Below are positions 61,301 to 64,000 of a DNA stretch of 64,000 bases, piece after piece; the first letter of the stretch is position 1, and every line of letters begins with the position of its first letter. The notes below the pieces were generated by a model that saw only the letters and a list, made by a program, of their open reading frames with translations, was not told where the DNA came from and made no database searches. The position numbers and the translations under genes were made by a program. The stretch is from Rugamonas aquatica (GTDB taxonomy: Bacteria > Pseudomonadota > Gammaproteobacteria > Burkholderiales > Burkholderiaceae_D). The stretch spans positions 62,001 through 126,000 of the forward strand of contig NZ_WHUG01000017.1 in NCBI RefSeq assembly GCF_009380215.1, read 5' to 3'.

Positions 61301-63995
61301 CCAGCATCAGGATCGCATGCGAGAACTGCAGGCCGCTGCGGCGCAGCGAGGCGCGCAGGTGCTGGCTCCACAAGGTGTCTTCCGGACGGCGGCACAGGTC
61401 GTGCAGGGTGCTGACCAGCGACGGGATGAAGATCACGGCCAGCACGGCGCCGGTCCACAGCCACGGATCGGGCAACCAGCGCCAGGCGGTGATCAGCGAC
61501 AGCACCAGCGCCGGCGCGGTCAGGCTGCGGCGCAGATTGTCGAACAGCTTCCAGCGCGATAGCAGCGACAGCGGATTGCGCTCGCGCTTGCGGTTGGCGC
61601 CGGGCACGCGGCCGAACACCCACGAGGCCAGTTGCCAGTCGCCGCGTATCCAGCGCTGGCGGCGGCTGACGTCGTCGGCGTAGCGGGCCGGATAGGCTTC
61701 GTACAATTGGGCGTCGCTCAGCAGGCCGGCGCGCAGGTAGCAGCCTTCCAGCAGGTCGTGGCTGAGGATGCGGTTTTCCGGCAGACGATGTCCCAGCACC
61801 TGCTCGAACACGTCGACATCGTAGATGCCCTTGCCGATGAAGGAGCCTTCGAAGAACACGTCCTGGTAGACGTCGGACACGGTGCGGGTGTAGGGGTCGA
61901 TGCCCGGTTCGCCGCCGCACAGCTTTTCGTAGCGCGAGGCGTTTTCGCTCGGCAGGCTGACCGTCACGCGCGGCTGCAGGATGCCGTAGCCTTCCACCAC
62001 GCGGCCGCGCGCGGTGTCGATGCGCGGCTGGTTCAGCGGATGCTGCATGGTGGCGATGAACTGCGCCGCGGCGTCGCGCGGCAGCTGGGTGTCGGTGTCC
62101 AGCGTGATGACGTACTTGATGCTTTCCAGTTCGTGCGTTTCGCCCACCACCAAACTGAATTGGTCGCGCGCGCCGCCGCGCAGGAAGCGGTTCAGGGCTT
62201 GCAGCTTGCCGCGCTTGCGTTCATAGCCCATCCACACGCCTTCGTGCGGGTTCCACTGGCGCGGGCGATGCAGCAGCAGGAAGGGCGAAGCCGGTTCGCC
62301 GTTCGGATGGGTGGCGTACTTGCGGTTCAAATGACCAACGCAGCGCTGCATCTGTTCGACCAGCGCGGCATCGGCCGGCAGGGTTTCGGAGGCGGCGTCG
62401 GCGAAGTCCGTCAACAGGCAGAACACCAGGTTGGGATCGCGGTTGGCGAGGAAGCGCACCTCCAGCTGCTCGCACAGTTCGGCGATGTTTTCCTTGCTGT
62501 AGACCAGCGTCGGTACCACCACCACGGTGCGGGCGTCGGCCGGCACGCCGTCCTTGAAGTCCATGCGCGGCAGCGGGTTGGGACGCGTCACCAGCGTGGC
62601 GACCCAGTTGACCAGGCTCAGCGCCAGCTGGCTGCTGCCCAGCAGCGCCAGCACGCCCAGCATGACGATCACGCCGCCACTGACGCCGTCGTGCGCGGCG
62701 CGCTCCAGCAGCATCGCAGTCGACACCAACGCGATGGCGGCGATGGCGCCCAGGTAGGACGTCAGCGGCGAAGCGCGCGAGGTCTGCTGCAGGGCTTCCA
62801 GCCATGGCCGGCGCATGCCGGTCTGTTTTTCCAGCGCGGCCAGGCCGCCGCCGATCAGGTAGAAGCCCACGTGGCCATGGCGCGCATCGCCGCCTTCGTA
62901 GTGCGCCTGCGCCAGCTGCAAGGCTTGCTGCGCCACTTCGATTTCCGAGTAGCGCGAGCGCTTGGCGATCTTCTCGATCGCGTGGCGGTACTGGTCGCGC
63001 GTGGCGAACTCCATGCGGCCGTAGATGGCGGCGGGATCCTGGCGCAAGGTCTGCTCGACCACGCTCATGGTTTCGACGAACTCCTGCCAGTCCATGGTGC
63101 CGAGGAAGCGCAGGCTGCCGATGCTGTTGGCGATGGAGACCTGCTCGGCCGCCTGCTGCTGGATCTCGGCCTGGATCTGCTGCTCGATGGTCTGGCCCGA
63201 TTCGGCCAGGCGGTGCGTGATCCACGACAGCGCCAGCGTCAGCGCCGGGCTTTGTCCCTGCAGGCGCCGCGCCAGTTCGGCCACGAAGGCGCTGGTGACG
63301 GGCGGATTGGAACGGGCCATGTCGGCCACCATCAAAATCAGGCCGCTGGGATTTTTCTCGGCGACCTCGGTCATCTGGTCGGCCCAGGTGTTGGCCAGGT
63401 CGCGGTGGATGCGGTTGTCGGCCACGCGCGCGGCCACGCGGCGCAGGTTTTCGATCAGCGCCAGGCGCAGCATGATGGGGATGGCCCACAGCTCGCCCAG
63501 CGTGAGGCTGGCCACTTCCTGGTAGGCGTCGACGAAGCGGCACAGCGATTCGGGATCGACGCGGCCGTCGCCGTGGGCGATGATTTCCAGCGCGATCTTG
63601 TAGACGCGCGGCGTGCCCTCCGGCGCGCCCTTGCCCAGGCGCGGCAATTGCTTGCTGTAGTTCTTGGGCAGGTGGCGGCGGGCGATGCGGATCTGCTCTT
63701 CGATCAGGTAGAAATTGTCCAGCAGCCATTCGGAGGCGGGCGTGATCTGGCGGCCGGCCTTGGCGGCGGCGGTGAGCTCGTCGCAGGTGGAATCGATGAC
63801 GGCGGCGTTTTCCGCCAGCCGTGCCAGCAGGCGGTCACGGCCGCCGCGCTTGCTCAGTTCGTGATGCGTGGCCAGCGTCTTGCCGTGCGCCGCCATCTGG
63901 GCGGCACTGAAAAGTTCGGCGCGTAACGGCAGGTCTTCGTCGTCCTCGCCGGACAACAGGGTGCCGGCGGGAGCTTCGCGAAAACCCAGCGTCAT
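55326..63995 (-). CDS. ndvB: Cyclic beta-1,2-glucan synthase (GT84-GH94)
   Basis: A 2889-residue multi-domain enzyme building cyclic beta-1,2-glucan, a periplasmic osmoprotectant. The N-terminal region and first helices (about 410-480) precede the GT84 glucosyltransferase (VVVVPTLVYSKENIAEL, YVITLDTDTQLP, RQRWIRGDWQL), more helices near 820-1000, a glycoamylase-like domain (LARRTWAYFDRYVGPEDN), two sandwich modules (MVTNGGGSYSRWKDLAVTRW; a second similar one near ITTSAAQRTPAPWS) and the C-terminal GH94 phosphorylase with catalytic Asp in CDWNDGMD. The length equals known ChvB/NdvB. The ATG at 63995 is five bases from the window end, so an upstream start cannot be excluded. Confidence 0.94.
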   Translation of the reverse strand: MTLGFREAPAGTLLSGEDDEDLPLRAELFSAAQMAAHGKTLATHHELSKRGGRDRLLARLAENAAVIDSTCDELTAAAKAGRQITPASEWLLDNFYLIEEQIRIARRHLPKNYSKQLPRLGKGAPEGTPRVYKIALEIIAHGDGRVDPESLCRFVDAYQEVASLTLGELWAIPIMLRLALIENLRRVAARVADNRIHRDLANTWADQMTEVAEKNPSGLILMVADMARSNPPVTSAFVAELARRLQGQSPALTLALSWITHRLAESGQTIEQQIQAEIQQQAAEQVSIANSIGSLRFLGTMDWQEFVETMSVVEQTLRQDPAAIYGRMEFATRDQYRHAIEKIAKRSRYSEIEVAQQALQLAQAHYEGGDARHGHVGFYLIGGGLAALEKQTGMRRPWLEALQQTSRASPLTSYLGAIAAIALVSTAMLLERAAHDGVSGGVIVMLGVLALLGSSQLALSLVNWVATLVTRPNPLPRMDFKDGVPADARTVVVVPTLVYSKENIAELCEQLEVRFLANRDPNLVFCLLTDFADAASETLPADAALVEQMQRCVGHLNRKYATHPNGEPASPFLLLHRPRQWNPHEGVWMGYERKRGKLQALNRFLRGGARDQFSLVVGETHELESIKYVITLDTDTQLPRDAAAQFIATMQHPLNQPRIDTARGRVVEGYGILQPRVTVSLPSENASRYEKLCGGEPGIDPYTRTVSDVYQDVFFEGSFIGKGIYDVDVFEQVLGHRLPENRILSHDLLEGCYLRAGLLSDAQLYEAYPARYADDVSRRQRWIRGDWQLASWVFGRVPGANRKRERNPLSLLSRWKLFDNLRRSLTAPALVLSLITAWRWLPDPWLWTGAVLAVIFIPSLVSTLHDLCRRPEDTLWSQHLRASLRRSGLQFSHAILMLVFLPYEAWFSLDAILRSAWRMLVSHKHLLEWRASALARTDGVWRTMWCSPALALFVGGALLGWRPASLAPAALFLLAWLVAPAVAQWISRPIERRQAKLTPDQQQFLHLLARRTWAYFDRYVGPEDNWLPPDNMQEHPAHVVAHRTSPTNIGMALLANLSASDFGYISIGQMMQRTAATLSTMDQLERHQGHFYNWYDTQTLKPLHPIYISTVDSGNLAGHLLTLQAGLTGLYDQPVLGPQTVDGIVATCRVLQESLGGAAMASAPTADAPDAAGLRELNALLAALTPAPESGNLQQLHAWLTRVAAAAAGLPATDAHGEAAMWAASLAQQCQAALDELALLTPWVDLPADAVFDTSLTRVPTLRELAAMIDSASTVLANDLAPAERDRQLLLAGLCAQGAAAAHERMRELSELARRCGAYAQMEYGFLYNTTTNLLAIGYNVTERRLDASYYDLLASEVRLASFVAIAQGQLPQEHWFALGRQLCIVAGKPVLLSWSGSMFEYLMPLLVMPNYPSTLLDQTYNAVIDAQIDYGKRRSVPWGISESGYNTVDASLNYQYRAFGVPGLGLKRGLADDLVIAPYATMLGLMVQPEAACLNLQKMAGMGYMGRYGFFEAVDYTASRLPRGQSAAVIRSFMVHHQGMGLLALSYLLHDRPMQRRFESDPLLQSTLLVLQERSPQAGAFYSNTTEMAAVRSTAPEQAMPMRVLTQHSTPVPETQLLSNGRYHVMVTNGGGSYSRWKDLAVTRWREDSTRDNWGNFCYVRDMDDGQFWSTTYQPALVEPRKHEVIFSEGRAEFRRSDRNIDLYTEIVVSPEDDIELRRTRITNKSDRERTIEVTSFAEVVMAPAAADASHPAFSKLFVQTEILRDENAILCTRRPRGQADAMPWLMHSMMVHDAAVAGVSFETDRSRFIGRGNTAAAPQAMLSDEALSGAEGSVLDPVVAIRYTITLKPDQTAIVDIVTGMTEQRDAALHLIDKYQDRHLADRVFELAWTHSQVVLRQLNASEADAQLYGRLANSVIYPNAALRADAATLIKNQRGQSGLWAYAISGDLPIVLLQIKDPANIELARQMVQAHAYWRLKGLVVDLVIWYEDQSGYRQLLHEQIMGLIASGIDAQAIDRPGGIFVRLADQIANEDRILLQSVARAILSDSRGTLAEQIKRPGPPAMRMPPLLADNRSDYADAVPPPAPARELMLENGIGGFTPDGREYVITTSAAQRTPAPWSNVLANPQFGSVISESGQAYTWHENAHEFRLTPWHNDPVSDASGEAFYLRDEQSGQFWSPTALPARGNGSYVTRHGFGYSVFEHSEAGIATEMTTFVAIDAPIKYTVLKVRNDSLVARRLSATGYVEWVLGDMRSKSGMHIVTEADPVSGALFAKNAYNTEFTGRVAFFNCDATLRSVTADRSEFLGRNGSLASPVAMRRSRLSGKTGAGLDACAAIQVPFDLLPGQEREIVFVLGVAGRRNADASSLVQKHRSAGAAHEALAAVHAHWDQTLGAVRIDTPEPQLDLLANGWLMYQTIACRMWARSGYYQSGGAFGFRDQLQDAMATIHTQPQLLRDQLLLCAAHQFLEGDVQHWWHPPSDRGVRTHCSDDYLWLPLGAWRYVIATGDVGVLAESAPYLEGRAVKPEEDSYYDLPGRSSQSGTLYEHCVRAIRNGLRFGVHGLPLIGSCDWNDGMDKVGEHGKGESVWLAFFLCEVLQRFAEVADLMQDADFATECRSEARKLAASVEQNAWDGEWYRRAYFDDGTPLGSHTNEECQIDSISQSWGVLSGAADPVRVRGAMEQVNQRLVRRDSGIIQLLDPPFDKAGPNPGYIRGYVPGVRENGGQYTHAAIWTAMAFARLGETERAWELARMINPVQHGGTPEGMARYKVEPYVVTADVYAVAPHVGRGGWSWYTGSSGWMYRLILESLLGLTRTATQLTLAPRMPAEWQHFTLTYRYGAASYVIRVTKSSEAVPVMTVDGVRQQGMAIDLHDTASIHKVELFVPA

Positions 63996-64000
63996 CGCGG

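Noticed and set aside
56037..61562. Very long open frame on the + strand opposite the cyclic glucan synthase
   Set aside because: Arg/His/Gln-rich composition without domains; it is an antisense shadow created by high GC at third codon positions of the true gene on the minus strand.

Overview
High-GC, densely packed bacterial chromosome segment with no rRNA, tRNA, CRISPR array, insertion sequence or prophage visible. The gene content (AqpZ, PanD, a NdvB-type cyclic glucan synthase, a PEP-CTERM-like peptide, many chemoreceptors, GC-rich third codon positions) suggests a free-living or plant/soil-associated betaproteobacterium, most plausibly Burkholderiales/Oxalobacteraceae (Massilia, Duganella or Janthinobacterium-like). 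The genus is inference; no marker gene in the window fixes it.

Layout. (1) 1-10394: two LysR regulators with targets. A truncated LysR is divergent from an NmrA-type oxidoreductase and an exported hydrolase. A second LysR is divergent from a seven-gene operon (SnoaL-like protein, minimal catalase-like protein, exported alpha/beta hydrolase, WrbA, GMC oxidoreductase, aldehyde dehydrogenase, ABM-domain membrane protein), which reads as an alcohol/aldehyde oxidation and peroxide/quinone detoxification module. (2) 10400-23810, all minus strand: two tandem TldD-TldE (PmbA) metalloprotease pairs separated by an inverted REP-like pair, running with a 10-nt gap into DUF4159, a MoxR AAA+ ATPase, a DUF58 protein, a BatA-like membrane protein, a DUF4175-like membrane protein and an unnamed membrane protein. 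Both TldD copies carry a twin-arginine-type signal while the TldE partners do not. This is the most unusual system in the window.

(3) 24278-25096: an exported methyltransferase-like protein. (4) 25099-38953, all minus strand: a 13-gene chemotaxis operon (receptor, CheY, STAS protein, CheA, CheW, CheR, CheD, CheB, REC-EAL protein, receptor, second CheW, two more receptors) without flagellar genes or CheZ. Two receptors share a 365-nt stretch with no difference. (5) 39227-46354: a REC-REC-degenerate histidine kinase protein, aquaporin Z, a fifth receptor, a Crp/Fnr regulator, PanD with a clear terminator, and a HAMP-GGDEF cyclase.

(6) 46362-51796, minus strand: three exported hydrolases in an operon (M1 aminopeptidase, beta-lactamase-fold serine hydrolase, S9 peptidase homologue whose nucleophile serine position is lysine). 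Divergent from it is a yybP-ykoY manganese riboswitch preceding a GDT1-family manganese exporter, with a nested palindrome between them. (7) 52758-63995: a tiny PEP-CTERM-like protein, an exported PHP-domain protein with a C-terminal jelly-roll-like domain, and a 2889-residue cyclic beta-1,2-glucan synthase.

Genes work together mainly in four units: oxidative/aldehyde detoxification, a putative membrane chaperone-protease machine, a chemosensory array joined to c-di-GMP turnover, and manganese homeostasis. Functions were assigned from motifs read by eye; no database search was run.
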